64,000 nt of DNA from assembly GCF_014837155.1 (NCBI RefSeq), contig NZ_JACYHA010000001.1:372001-436000 (forward strand), read 5' to 3'. This document shows positions 35,348 through 43,054 of the stretch, in pieces. Numbering within the stretch: the stretch's first letter is position 1; the number at the start of each line of letters is the position of its first letter. The notes beneath the pieces are model-generated. The model saw nothing but the letters and a program-made list of their open reading frames with translations. It had not been told where the DNA came from and did not search any database. Source of the stretch: Litchfieldia stipae. Its GTDB lineage: Bacteria; Bacillota; Bacilli; Bacillales; Bacillaceae_L. Position numbers and translations under genes: made by a program.

Positions 35348-36430
35348 TTGGTTTCATTTGGATTTATTACAGTCCATCTTGGACAAGAAAATCTATACAG
35401 TACTGAGATTGCAAAGCGCGCAAAAAAATATGGGATTCAAGTTTATCGTTTTACTCCCACAAGTATTGAACCTACTACTGAACAAATTCAAGGTCAACGA
35501 TTTGACCCTATCAATGAAACCTGGAAAAAAGAATCTTTCTCTCTTCCAAGGTTCTTATATGATCGCTGCTTTTATGGCAATGATGAGGCTTCAAAAAAAG
35601 CACAGCCAATCATGAATTGGTTAAAAAAGAATCCTAATACAACCTTTATCGGCCACGGTTTACCTGATAAGTGGAAAATCTATCATACGCTGAAACAAGA
35701 TAAGGATCTAACCTTCTACCTACCAAAGACAACACTTGTGACCTCCGTTGAAAAAATCTTAAATGATTTAATGAAAGAAAAGAAATTACTCCTTAAGCCT
35801 GTTAGTGGTTCCATGGGCAAAGGAATTATTGGCTTATTTATAGAAAGCAATGGGATCAAGCTAGTGACACATCAACGCAAAAATCTAATCACAAAAACAT
35901 TCATCCATAAACAATCCTTTTACGATTATCTAGAGGTACTCTTAAAGAAACAAACCTATTTATGCCAGCCTTATCTTCCAATTCAAGATAACAATCAACT
36001 TCCCTTCGATATTCGAATTCTTCTTCAAAAAGATAAAAATGGCAAATGGAATGAGCTAGGTCGTGGAATCAGAAAAGGGTCTAAGAACTTTTTGATTTCT
36101 AATATAGGAAGTGGTGGAGAGGTCATTTCCTTTGAAGAATGGTCAACACACTTATCTCCACACGATCTTTACCTGTTAAATGAAAATATCAATACCATTA
36201 CCGCTAGGCTTCCACAGGTTCTTGAATCATCCTTCCATCGTTTGTTTGAACTCGGACTTGATCTCGGTCTAGCAAGTGATGGTTCAATGTGGATTCTTGA
36301 TACAAATTCAAAGCCCGGTCGAAAAGTCATTGTCTCTACCTCACCTGATAAATTAGATGATATCTATAGCGCACCACTTAGATATTGCAACTACCTTTTG
36401 AAACAGTTTACTAAAACAAAAAGGAGCTAA
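35348..36430 (+). CDS. YheC/YheD-family ATP-grasp protein, second of four (YheC-sized)
   Basis: This 360-residue member lacks the N-terminal beta domain and begins near the LGxxTxH-like segment. It keeps the family motifs PRFLYDRCFYG, LPDKWKIYHTL, LPKTTLVTS, the glycine loop LLKPVSGSMGKGIIGLF, QPYLPI, FDIRILLQKD and the metal site FELGLDLGLASDGSMWILDTNSKPGRK, where Asp replaces the Glu of the EVN motif used by its neighbours. GAGGAG lies 8 bases before TTG 35348; an in-frame GTG at 35339 overlaps that site. Length is like B. subtilis YheC (about 363). Confidence 0.84.
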   Translation: MVSFGFITVHLGQENLYSTEIAKRAKKYGIQVYRFTPTSIEPTTEQIQGQRFDPINETWKKESFSLPRFLYDRCFYGNDEASKKAQPIMNWLKKNPNTTFIGHGLPDKWKIYHTLKQDKDLTFYLPKTTLVTSVEKILNDLMKEKKLLLKPVSGSMGKGIIGLFIESNGIKLVTHQRKNLITKTFIHKQSFYDYLEVLLKKQTYLCQPYLPIQDNNQLPFDIRILLQKDKNGKWNELGRGIRKGSKNFLISNIGSGGEVISFEEWSTHLSPHDLYLLNENINTITARLPQVLESSFHRLFELGLDLGLASDGSMWILDTNSKPGRKVIVSTSPDKLDDIYSAPLRYCNYLLKQFTKTKRS

Positions 36431-36433
36431 AAC

Positions 36434-37801
36434 GTGATGAACACTCTACCTCTTAATGTAATAAAAGGGTCTGAATCAATCATCTATCTACCTAAAGCTT
36501 TGAAACACTTAAAAAGAATCGAACAGCTATCTTTTGGAACCATTTCTTGTTCCTGTACAGTGAAAATAAGAGAAGATGAAGAACAAGTTCTTTCTATCTC
36601 AGAAGATCTATTTACTACATTAAAAATCCCTTATACAAGTACAACTTACTTAATCGAACACGAGGATACACTTTATCTTGGTCCACTCGTTGGAATTTTC
36701 ACAGCAGGATTTACTGATTCAATGCTAAGACCGATAGGTGAGAGATCAATATTCTTTTCAAAGCTACTTTCTGCTGAGAAAGCCGTTGGGGCATTTGCCT
36801 TCGTATTTGGAGCACACCATATTGACTGGGACAATGGGTTAATTACTGGATTGTTTTACTTGAAAAACGGTTGGAAGAAGATCCAAGTCCCTTTCCCAAA
36901 TGTAATTTATGATCGCTTACCTAACCGAAAAGTTGAAAATCACAGTGCCTTAAAAAAGGTCAAACATAAATTATCTAAGGAATACTTGATTCCTTGGTTT
37001 AACCCAGGCTTCTTCAACAAGTGGGAAATTCATAAATTGCTAGTAAATGACCAGACTGTTGCAAATTATTTACCAGAAACACATAAGAATCCAAGCTTCA
37101 CCCTTATTGAAACCATGCTCGCACAATATCAACATGTCTATTTAAAGCCAGCAAATGGAAGCCTTGGACTCGGTGTATATCAAATCATTTATTCAAGGGA
37201 AGAAGAGTCTTATTATTGCCGATTTAAAGATGTAGAAACTCAAAAAAATCGACTTCAAAAATACTCCTCATTAGAAGCGCTGATTAATCACTTATTTAGA
37301 GATAAAGAACTGAAGAGTTATATTGTTCAGCAAGGAATTACACTTATCAGGAAGAATCACAAGACCATCGACTTCAGAGTTCATACGAATAAGAATAAGG
37401 ACGGTCGTTGGCAACTAAGTGTGATTGCTGCAAAAATAGCTGGGAGAGGTAGTGTTACTACCCATATTAATAGTGGAGGGGTTGTGAAAACCTTAGATGA
37501 ACTTTTTACAGATAAAGAAGAAGCTTTAGCCATATCCAGAAAACTAAAGGAAGCCTCCCTCTTATTAAGCAAAGCCATTGATTCAAAAATAGATGGTCCA
37601 CTTGGTGAAATTGGGTTTGATTTAGGAATTGATAAGAATGGTGACATATGGGTATTTGAAGCGAATTCAAAGCCAGGACGCTCGATCTTCTCTCATCCTA
37701 AGTTACGAAACTATGATCTGCTAACTCGTAAATTATTCTTACAATATGCCATTCATCTAACAGAAACGATGATTAAGATGCCAGAGGAAATCCATCAATG
37801 A
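36434..37801 (+). CDS. YheC/YheD-family ATP-grasp protein, third of four (YheD-sized)
   Basis: The protein (454-455 residues) has the N-terminal beta domain ending LGPLVGIFTAGF, then PNVIYDRLPNRKVE, IPWFNPGFFNKWEIHKLL, LPETHKNPS, the loop VYLKPANGSLGLGVYQI, YIVQQGITLI, DFRVHTNKN, and the metal site GEIGFDLGIDKNGDIWVFEANSKPGRS. Length is like B. subtilis YheD (about 453). GTG 36434 and ATG 36437 are both possible after AAGGAG at 36421-36426. It overlaps the fourth gene by 4 bases (ATGA), so translation is coupled. Confidence 0.84.
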   Translation: MMNTLPLNVIKGSESIIYLPKALKHLKRIEQLSFGTISCSCTVKIREDEEQVLSISEDLFTTLKIPYTSTTYLIEHEDTLYLGPLVGIFTAGFTDSMLRPIGERSIFFSKLLSAEKAVGAFAFVFGAHHIDWDNGLITGLFYLKNGWKKIQVPFPNVIYDRLPNRKVENHSALKKVKHKLSKEYLIPWFNPGFFNKWEIHKLLVNDQTVANYLPETHKNPSFTLIETMLAQYQHVYLKPANGSLGLGVYQIIYSREEESYYCRFKDVETQKNRLQKYSSLEALINHLFRDKELKSYIVQQGITLIRKNHKTIDFRVHTNKNKDGRWQLSVIAAKIAGRGSVTTHINSGGVVKTLDELFTDKEEALAISRKLKEASLLLSKAIDSKIDGPLGEIGFDLGIDKNGDIWVFEANSKPGRSIFSHPKLRNYDLLTRKLFLQYAIHLTETMIKMPEEIHQ

Positions 37802-38994
37802 TACCTCTATACTATGATCCCAATCATCAAACCTGGATTCATCAACAATCCAACCAACATCTTACTTGGGGGAAGAATAAGCAAGTCATTTCCTATTCAG
37901 GGGGCAATGTGAAAACAATGCTCCCTTTCCTTGTATCCTTTTCTCCAAATGGTCAATTAAGCCCAATCATAGGAATCCTGGCAGGAGAATCCAAAAAGAA
38001 TTCAAGCTTTATTGGAAACCAACAGACATTTATACGATTACAAAAGGAATTAGCAAAGCGAGGCTGTATTTCCATTGTGTTCACGCCCTCTTCTCTTAAA
38101 AATGAGGAAATGAATGGTTTCTATTATTCAACAACATTAAAAAAATGGGTCAGAATCAAATCTCCTTTACCTAATATTGTCTATAATCGGATTCCTTACC
38201 GGAGAATGGAGCAGGAAAAACCATTTACTCTACTACTTACAAAGCTTAAGCAGCTAAATATTCCTTATTTTAACGCCTCATTTTTTTCAAAATATGAGGT
38301 TTATCAATCCTTACGTCAACATCCGATACTCACGTCTCACCTCCCAGATACAACACTTTATTCAACCACTAACCTCATTAGTATGCTAAATCAACACCAA
38401 AGCCTTTATCTAAAATTAGATAAGGGCTACAAAGGTAAAGGACTATATCGTATCACAAAACATGCCAAGCATTATTCCATACACAGTGTAAAAAATATTG
38501 AACAGTGCAATTCCTTAGTAGAACTCACGACATACATCGATTCAATTGTCGGTCTGGAACCTTTTTTATTACAAGAAGCAATTCAAACGGATACAATTGA
38601 TTCTAGACGTTATGATATTCGTGTACTTGCTCATCAGGACTTAGATAACCAATTTATATTAAGTGGTATTGGAATACGAATGGCTGGACAGCAAAATGTG
38701 ACAACACATGTCCCAAACGGTGGGTCGGTCCTAAATTATTCAATGATCGAGCATCAAATTAACGAAGATCTGCTTGCATTACTGATCAATTCAATCGGGC
38801 AACAGCTTACGGAAGACTTTCAACAATTCATTGGAGAATTTTCTGTTGATATTGGGAAAACAACGAAGGATGAGTATTATATTTTTGAAGTGAACTCCAA
38901 ACCCATGGTTTTTGATGAGCCTAATATTAAAAGCGCTGGCTTAACAAATCTATCTGACTTACTTATCGCACAAGCGAACAAATTTTACCATTAA
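37798..38994 (+). CDS. YheC/YheD-family ATP-grasp protein, fourth of four
   Basis: This 398-residue, more divergent member has a reduced N-terminal domain and the motifs PNIVYNRIPYRRME, IPYFNASFFSKYEVYQSL, LPDTTLYST, a changed nucleotide loop LYLKLDKGYKGKGLYRI, LLQEAIQTD, YDIRVLAHQD and the metal site GEFSVDIGKTTKDEYYIFEVNSKPMVF. The key Lys, Glu and Asn residues are kept. The ATG overlaps the stop of the previous gene; AGAGGA lies 9 bases upstream. Confidence 0.82.
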   Translation: MIPLYYDPNHQTWIHQQSNQHLTWGKNKQVISYSGGNVKTMLPFLVSFSPNGQLSPIIGILAGESKKNSSFIGNQQTFIRLQKELAKRGCISIVFTPSSLKNEEMNGFYYSTTLKKWVRIKSPLPNIVYNRIPYRRMEQEKPFTLLLTKLKQLNIPYFNASFFSKYEVYQSLRQHPILTSHLPDTTLYSTTNLISMLNQHQSLYLKLDKGYKGKGLYRITKHAKHYSIHSVKNIEQCNSLVELTTYIDSIVGLEPFLLQEAIQTDTIDSRRYDIRVLAHQDLDNQFILSGIGIRMAGQQNVTTHVPNGGSVLNYSMIEHQINEDLLALLINSIGQQLTEDFQQFIGEFSVDIGKTTKDEYYIFEVNSKPMVFDEPNIKSAGLTNLSDLLIAQANKFYH

Positions 38995-39041
38995 TGAATT
39001 AGACCTTTCATCAAACACTAGAAAGGAATGGAGGGATATTC

Positions 39042-39227
39042 ATGACTGACCATAAAAACAAAGAAAAAGAAGATCTTCAATACGAAGGAAGAGAAAAAGT
39101 ATTATTAGATGTTGATCGTTTTATTGATGAAGGATTAGCTGGTGGGACTGTTCATCGCTATCATGGGGCAACAAACATCGAAGAAGCTCGAGATTTACCA
39201 TACGAAGATCCACCCAATCAAGGATAA
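39042..39227 (+). CDS. Small acidic hypothetical protein, 61 residues
   Basis: The protein is hydrophilic and acidic, with no membrane segment or Cys. A strong ATGGAGGGA lies about 6 bases before the ATG, and a terminator overlaps its stop codon. It starts 47 bases after the last ATP-grasp gene and could be the last gene of that operon. B. subtilis has yheE here, but the sequence does not look like it. I do not recognise it. Confidence 0.7.
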   Translation: MTDHKNKEKEDLQYEGREKVLLDVDRFIDEGLAGGTVHRYHGATNIEEARDLPYEDPPNQG

Positions 39228-39268
39228 GGAAGAGACTAAAACTCGAGTCTCTCCTTATTTTTTTTGTT
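39226..39268 (+). terminator. Intrinsic terminator of the ATP-grasp operon
   Basis: AGAGACT pairs with AGTCTCT, extended by AAGGA/TCCTT, followed by eight T after a short spacer. Confidence 0.85.
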
Positions 39269-39322
39269 ATACTATAGATAATGTTCATGCTTAGTATACG
39301 AATTATGGAGGAGCATTCATTT

Positions 39323-40234
39323 ATGTTAGATAAATTAAAGACCCATTACAAAGACGCTCTTATGATTGGGTTCACCCCCCATTTAAAAGAGCAGTATTAC
39401 TGGTATTTATCAGAAGATGGAACAACCTTTGGCATTGATAAAAAGAAGCTTACTGATGATCAGGCCTCTCTTTTATCAACACTTTTCAGACACATGGAAA
39501 ATCAGTCAACTCCTATGAATGAAGAGCAAAAGGCTTGGTTTAACTATCTTTATAAACCACAACACCCATCATTAACCGTTAATAAGACGATTCAATCAGT
39601 CCGATTTATCCACTTCCAAACCAATAAACCAATCTCAGAACCCAATGAGTTTAGTGAAGCAATTCATGCGATGTTTCCTTATGATATGATTCTTCTTTGG
39701 GAAAATGATTCACAAGGGGTAATAATCGACACTCATATTGATCAAAAGGAAGAGTTTCCAATCAATTTTGAAGAAATGTCTGATACGATTACAACTGACT
39801 TTTATGTCACGATTCGTTTTTTTATTGGACAGGTTTACTCATTTCACAAAGAAATCCAAGCGGACTTTCATTGGGAGAAATTATGCTTCAATAAGTCTCT
39901 TCGATTTTTATCCAACAGAATCATATTCAAACTGCATGAAATTCTCCCATACATGATTCTTGAAGAAGTCGATCCAGCCTTGAAGAAGAAGCTAACTGAT
40001 TCAATTCTACAGGAATTACAGCAGGACAAAGAGCTTCTCAGTACGGTAAAAGTCTTTTTAGAAAGTAACTTAAATGTTAGCCTCGCAGCTAAAAAACTAT
40101 ATATGCACCGCAATAGCTTACAATATCGTATCGACAAGTTTATCGAAAAAACAGGGGTGGATATAAAGCATTTTCAAGGGGCTATTACTACATACCTAGC
40201 AATTATTAATCATGAGCAATTTTTAGATTCGTAG
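39323..40234 (+). CDS. yxkF: PucR/CdaR-type helix-turn-helix regulator (YxkF-like)
   Basis: This 303-residue protein has no recognisable N-terminal ligand domain, but its C-terminus (about 240-300) is the PucR-type HTH: FLESNLNVSLAAKKLYMHRNSLQYRIDKFIEKTG. In B. subtilis the homologous yxkF lies directly before msmX, as here, so I use that name. I start at ATG 39323 with GGAGGAG 9 bases upstream, dropping 14 residues. A regulatory role in sugar uptake through MsmX is inferred from the neighbourhood only. Confidence 0.78.
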   Translation: MLDKLKTHYKDALMIGFTPHLKEQYYWYLSEDGTTFGIDKKKLTDDQASLLSTLFRHMENQSTPMNEEQKAWFNYLYKPQHPSLTVNKTIQSVRFIHFQTNKPISEPNEFSEAIHAMFPYDMILLWENDSQGVIIDTHIDQKEEFPINFEEMSDTITTDFYVTIRFFIGQVYSFHKEIQADFHWEKLCFNKSLRFLSNRIIFKLHEILPYMILEEVDPALKKKLTDSILQELQQDKELLSTVKVFLESNLNVSLAAKKLYMHRNSLQYRIDKFIEKTGVDIKHFQGAITTYLAIINHEQFLDS

Positions 40235-40356
40235 ACATGCACGAAAGCACTTTCATTTTTTTGTGCAACGTTTACATATACGTTTCTAGGCCATATGCGC
40301 TACACTATGTTTAGAAAGAAAACGATTTCAAAAACAAATCATAGGAGGCTTTTAAA

Positions 40357-41454
40357 ATGGCTGAACTTAAATTACAAAATATTTATAAAATCTATGACAA
40401 AAACGTAACTGCTGTAACAGACTTTAACCTTCACATTCAAGATAAAGAATTTATCGTATTCGTTGGTCCATCTGGTTGTGGTAAATCTACAACTTTACGT
40501 ATGATCGCTGGTTTAGAAGAAATTTCAAAAGGAGATTTCTACATTGACGATAAGCGTGTAAATGATGTTGCACCAAAAGATCGTGATATCGCGATGGTAT
40601 TCCAGAACTACGCGTTATACCCACATATGAACGTATATGATAACATGGCATTTGGTCTTAAATTACGTAAATTCCCTAAAGCTGAAATTGAAGAGCGTGT
40701 AAGAAATGCAGCTAAGATTCTTGGTCTTGAAGAATACTTAGATCGTAAGCCAAAAGCATTATCTGGTGGTCAGCGTCAGCGTGTTGCACTTGGACGTGCT
40801 ATCGTTCGTGATGCAAAAGTATTCTTAATGGATGAGCCATTATCAAACCTTGATGCTAAGCTTCGTGTAGCGATGCGTGCTGAAATCTCTAAGCTTCACC
40901 AACGTCTACAAACAACAACTATCTACGTAACACATGACCAAACAGAAGCTATGACAATGGCTACTCGTCTTGTTGTTATGAAAGATGGTATCATTCAACA
41001 GGTTGGAGCTCCGAAAGAAGTGTATGATAACCCAGAGAACGTATTCGTTGCTGGCTTCATCGGTTCACCTGCTATGAACTTCTTTACTGGTAAGTTAAAA
41101 GAAAACACATTTGATATCAATGGTGTATCAGTAGCTATTCCTGAAGGAAAAATGAAAGTATTACGTGATCGTGGATATGCGAACAAAGATGTAATCCTTG
41201 GAATTCGTCCTGAGGATATCCATGATGAGCCTGTATTCATTGATGCTTCTAAAAACACAACTGTTACTGCTAAAATTGAAGTAGCTGAGCTTATGGGTGC
41301 TGAAACAATGTTATATTCTCAAGTTGCAGGTCAAGAGTTCGTTGCTCGCGTTGATTCTCGTACAGATATCAAGCCTGGTCAAGAATTAGCATTAGCATTT
41401 GATATGAACAAAGTTCACTTCTTCGATGCTGAAACAGAAGAAAGAATTCGCTAA
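40357..41454 (+). CDS. msmX: Multi-sugar ABC transporter ATPase MsmX
   Basis: MsmX (365 residues) is the shared ATPase that energises several sugar importers (maltodextrins, arabinan and galactan oligosaccharides, melibiose and others in B. subtilis). Walker A is GPSGCGKST (37-45), the signature LSGGQRQR, Walker B VFLMDEPLSNLDAKLR, the switch YVTHDQTEAMT, and a C-terminal regulatory OB/TOBE domain from about 240. The codons are strongly biased to a small set, as in highly expressed genes. AGGAGG precedes the ATG. No sugar permease or binding protein is adjacent, as expected for a shared ATPase. Confidence 0.95.
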   Translation: MAELKLQNIYKIYDKNVTAVTDFNLHIQDKEFIVFVGPSGCGKSTTLRMIAGLEEISKGDFYIDDKRVNDVAPKDRDIAMVFQNYALYPHMNVYDNMAFGLKLRKFPKAEIEERVRNAAKILGLEEYLDRKPKALSGGQRQRVALGRAIVRDAKVFLMDEPLSNLDAKLRVAMRAEISKLHQRLQTTTIYVTHDQTEAMTMATRLVVMKDGIIQQVGAPKEVYDNPENVFVAGFIGSPAMNFFTGKLKENTFDINGVSVAIPEGKMKVLRDRGYANKDVILGIRPEDIHDEPVFIDASKNTTVTAKIEVAELMGAETMLYSQVAGQEFVARVDSRTDIKPGQELALAFDMNKVHFFDAETEERIR

Positions 41455-41462
41455 TATACTAA

Positions 41463-41494
41463 GAGGGACTGTCTACAAGACAGTCCCTTTTGTT
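41463..41494. terminator. Bidirectional intrinsic terminator
   Basis: GGGACTGTCT (41465-41474) pairs perfectly with AGACAGTCCC (41478-41487), with a T-rich tail, between msmX and the convergent zinc-ribbon gene. Confidence 0.9.
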
Positions 41495-41737
41495 TTATTC
41501 TTGTATTAACTTAACCTCTTGAGAAGAGCAGTTGTTACAGTAAAACAAATGAGCACATTTATGTTCACTTAACGTTTGCTTTAGACCATCAATTTGCTTC
41601 ATCCCATCGATTTCCATATAAGCACTATAATCATCAAAATAATCAATCACTCGACCACCATCATTCATCAACTGACCACAACTAGAACAATTGAAATGAG
41701 CCGTTTCAAAGCCATTGCAAAGAGGACAAATATACAT
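41495..41737 (-). CDS. Zinc-ribbon hypothetical protein, 80 residues
   Basis: The protein begins MYICPLCNGF and has Cys pairs CPLC (4-7), CSSC (about 17-20) and a late CAHLFYCNNC group, forming one or two zinc ribbons, with an acidic Tyr/Asp-rich middle. The start ATG 41737 follows a weak AAGGATGG. An in-frame ATG 12 bases earlier lies inside that sequence. I do not recognise the family; DNA, RNA or protein binding is possible. Confidence 0.72.
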   Translation of the reverse strand: MYICPLCNGFETAHFNCSSCGQLMNDGGRVIDYFDDYSAYMEIDGMKQIDGLKQTLSEHKCAHLFYCNNCSSQEVKLIQE

Positions 41738-41922
41738 AATGGCTACCATCCTTCTTATCTTAATTAGTACAATACTATTTTAAGACGTAGAGCAAACACT
41801 ATGTATAAATGTTAATGGAATCATTTACCACTCTTTTTTTGAATAGTTCATCTTGATCCATGCCATAATATCAGTAAACAAAGCAGCAACCAATTAATCA
41901 AAAAAAATTTCTTTCAAAAAGA

Positions 41923-41952
41923 TGAATAAAAAAAACAAAATTACACAATCTA
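41923..41952 (+). promoter_or_regulatory. Sigma-G-like promoter of the spore protein gene
   Basis: TGAATA (41923-41928) and CAATCTA (41946-41952) are separated by 17 bases. Sigma-G promoters have TGAATA and CATACTA; the -35 is perfect and the -10 matches 5 of 7. It would start an RNA near 41960, about 105 bases before the ssp start codon. Confidence 0.6.
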
Positions 41953-41977
41953 ATAAACGTAAAGCAATACATGACAG

Positions 41978-42035
41978 TGGGTTCGCCAAGTGGCAATGGA
42001 TTTACTCCATCGTTGGTGCGATACCAGCAAACCCA
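41978..42035 (+). ncRNA. Branched RNA fold in the ssp leader
   Basis: An outer stem TGGGTT-GC (41978-41986) with GC-AACCCA (42027-42035) encloses three small hairpins: GCC-AAGT-GGC (41985-41994, sharing two bases with the outer stem), ATGGA-TTTAC-TCCAT (41996-42010) and TGGT-GCGAT-ACCA (42014-42026). The whole lies in the predicted 5' leader of the spore protein gene. No tRNA: the anticodon-like loop has 5 bases and no CCA-type end. Role unknown. Confidence 0.5.
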
Positions 42036-42066
42036 ACCAAAAAATTTTAGAGGAGCTGAAAAGAAC

Positions 42067-42279
42067 ATGGCAAACAACAACAGTGGAAACAGCAACCAAT
42101 TACTAGTTCAAGGAGCTCAGCAAGCAATCGATCAAATGAAGTACGAAATTGCTTCAGAATTCGGTGTAAACTTAGGTGCAGATACTACTTCTCGTGCTAA
42201 CGGTTCAGTTGGTGGAGAAATCACTAAGCGTCTAGTTTCTATGGCTCAACAATCTATGAGCGGTTTTAACGGACAATAA
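42067..42279 (+). CDS. Alpha/beta-type small acid-soluble spore protein
   Basis: This 70-residue protein coats spore DNA and protects it. It shows the two family signatures: the GPR protease site region [22 protein letters not shown] and the C-terminal [16 protein letters not shown]. Start is ATG 42067 with GAGGAG upstream; the reading frame is open further up through the leader but that part does not resemble the family. A sigma-G-like promoter and a terminator (42302-42334) frame it, so it is a single forespore gene. B. subtilis has several paralogues (sspA-D); I cannot assign one. Confidence 0.95.
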   Translation: MANNNSGNSNQLLVQGAQQAIDQMKYEIASEFGVNLGADTTSRANGSVGGEITKRLVSMAQQSMSGFNGQ

Positions 42280-42301
42280 TAAAATTTAATAAAATGGCTT
42301 A

Positions 42302-42334
42302 GGTCCCAAGGATAACTTGGGGCCTTTTTATTTT
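42302..42334 (+). terminator. Intrinsic terminator of the spore protein gene
   Basis: GGTCCCAAG (42302-42310) pairs with CTTGGGGCC (42316-42324) with one G-T-like mismatch and is followed by TTTTTATTTT. Confidence 0.9.
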
Positions 42335-42400
42335 GTATCAGACATCCAGTGATTCCCATATAGTAATATATACACTTATAAGTAGAAAGGGGTCATATGT

Positions 42401-42520
42401 ATGTTTGAATCAGTTGATTGGAAACTTATCACGTTTGTTACCTACACCCTCTTTCATGAATATGTCGTCCACATTCGATTCCCTCAGATTTATTATATGG
42501 AGCAACTAAAAAAGAAATAA
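42401..42520 (+). CDS. Possible small protein, 39 residues
   Basis: A short ORF begins MFESVDWKLITF, is rich in aromatic residues, and ends in Lys4-like KKK. AAAGGGG lies 8 bases before the ATG, good spacing for translation. No terminator follows directly and no family is recognised. It could be translated with the 126-residue gene downstream. Confidence 0.45.
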   Translation: MFESVDWKLITFVTYTLFHEYVVHIRFPQIYYMEQLKKK

Positions 42521-42627
42521 AGTTCCTTAAATTGGCCCACTTACTTATTTCAATATAGGCAAAGATATAGATACAGTTCCATACCACTAAATAGATTGAC
42601 CATTGAAATAAGTAAAGGAGTTTTCTA

Positions 42628-43008
42628 ATGAATACTTTCTTAAAATCAATCCTTGATAAAACATGGGAATCAGTTGAACATACAACACAAGCCATCACTC
42701 AAAAAATCGAAGCCATGCTAAAGGAACCATCCTTCTCAATTGAAGAACTTGCGTCATTCGTTGCAGCACATGAATATACAAACTTTAATCAAAGATCACT
42801 ACTTGGAATCACCTTTCATTTCTACGAACTAAAACTAAATGATCTAACTTTTTATTTAGAAACCAAAGGTGAATCAGGTTCATACATTCTAGAATTATTA
42901 ATCACAAACAGCACAAATACATTAGTTCAATATTACTCTTATCAACACAAATCAAACCCAACCAAAGCCGTCAAGCTAACTGATCAAATTACACAAATGA
43001 TGAAATAA
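42628..43008 (+). CDS. Hypothetical protein, 126 residues
   Basis: The protein is soluble. The N-terminal 50 residues are helical (SILDKTWESVEHTTQAITQK) and the rest predicts beta strands with FHFYELKLNDLTFYLETKG. No Cys, no signal peptide. AAAGGAG lies 7 bases before the ATG and a strong terminator follows, so the gene is probably real. I do not recognise the family. Confidence 0.7.
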   Translation: MNTFLKSILDKTWESVEHTTQAITQKIEAMLKEPSFSIEELASFVAAHEYTNFNQRSLLGITFHFYELKLNDLTFYLETKGESGSYILELLITNSTNTLVQYYSYQHKSNPTKAVKLTDQITQMMK

Positions 43009-43018
43009 TGAGCGCGCA

Positions 43019-43050
43019 AAAAAGGAGCCATACGTATATGGCTCCTTTCG
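43019..43050. terminator. Bidirectional intrinsic terminator
   Basis: AAAGGAGCCATA pairs with TATGGCTCCTTT around a very short loop, with A and T runs outside. It serves the 126-residue gene and the convergent CNNM-type gene. Confidence 0.85.
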
Positions 43051-43054
43051 TTTC

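Noticed and set aside
40242-40345. CcpA (cre) site in the msmX promoter
   Set aside because: TGCAACGTTTACAT lacks the central CG at the required place; other matches are poor.
41978-42035. Possible tRNA gene on the minus strand (cloverleaf-like pairing)
   Set aside because: The anticodon-position loop has only 5 bases, invariant tRNA bases are missing, and the element fits better as a leader of the spore protein gene.
41971-42066. N-terminal extension of the spore protein from an in-frame ATG at 41971
   Set aside because: The extra 32 residues do not resemble the family, the region folds as RNA, and the best ribosome binding site is before ATG 42067.
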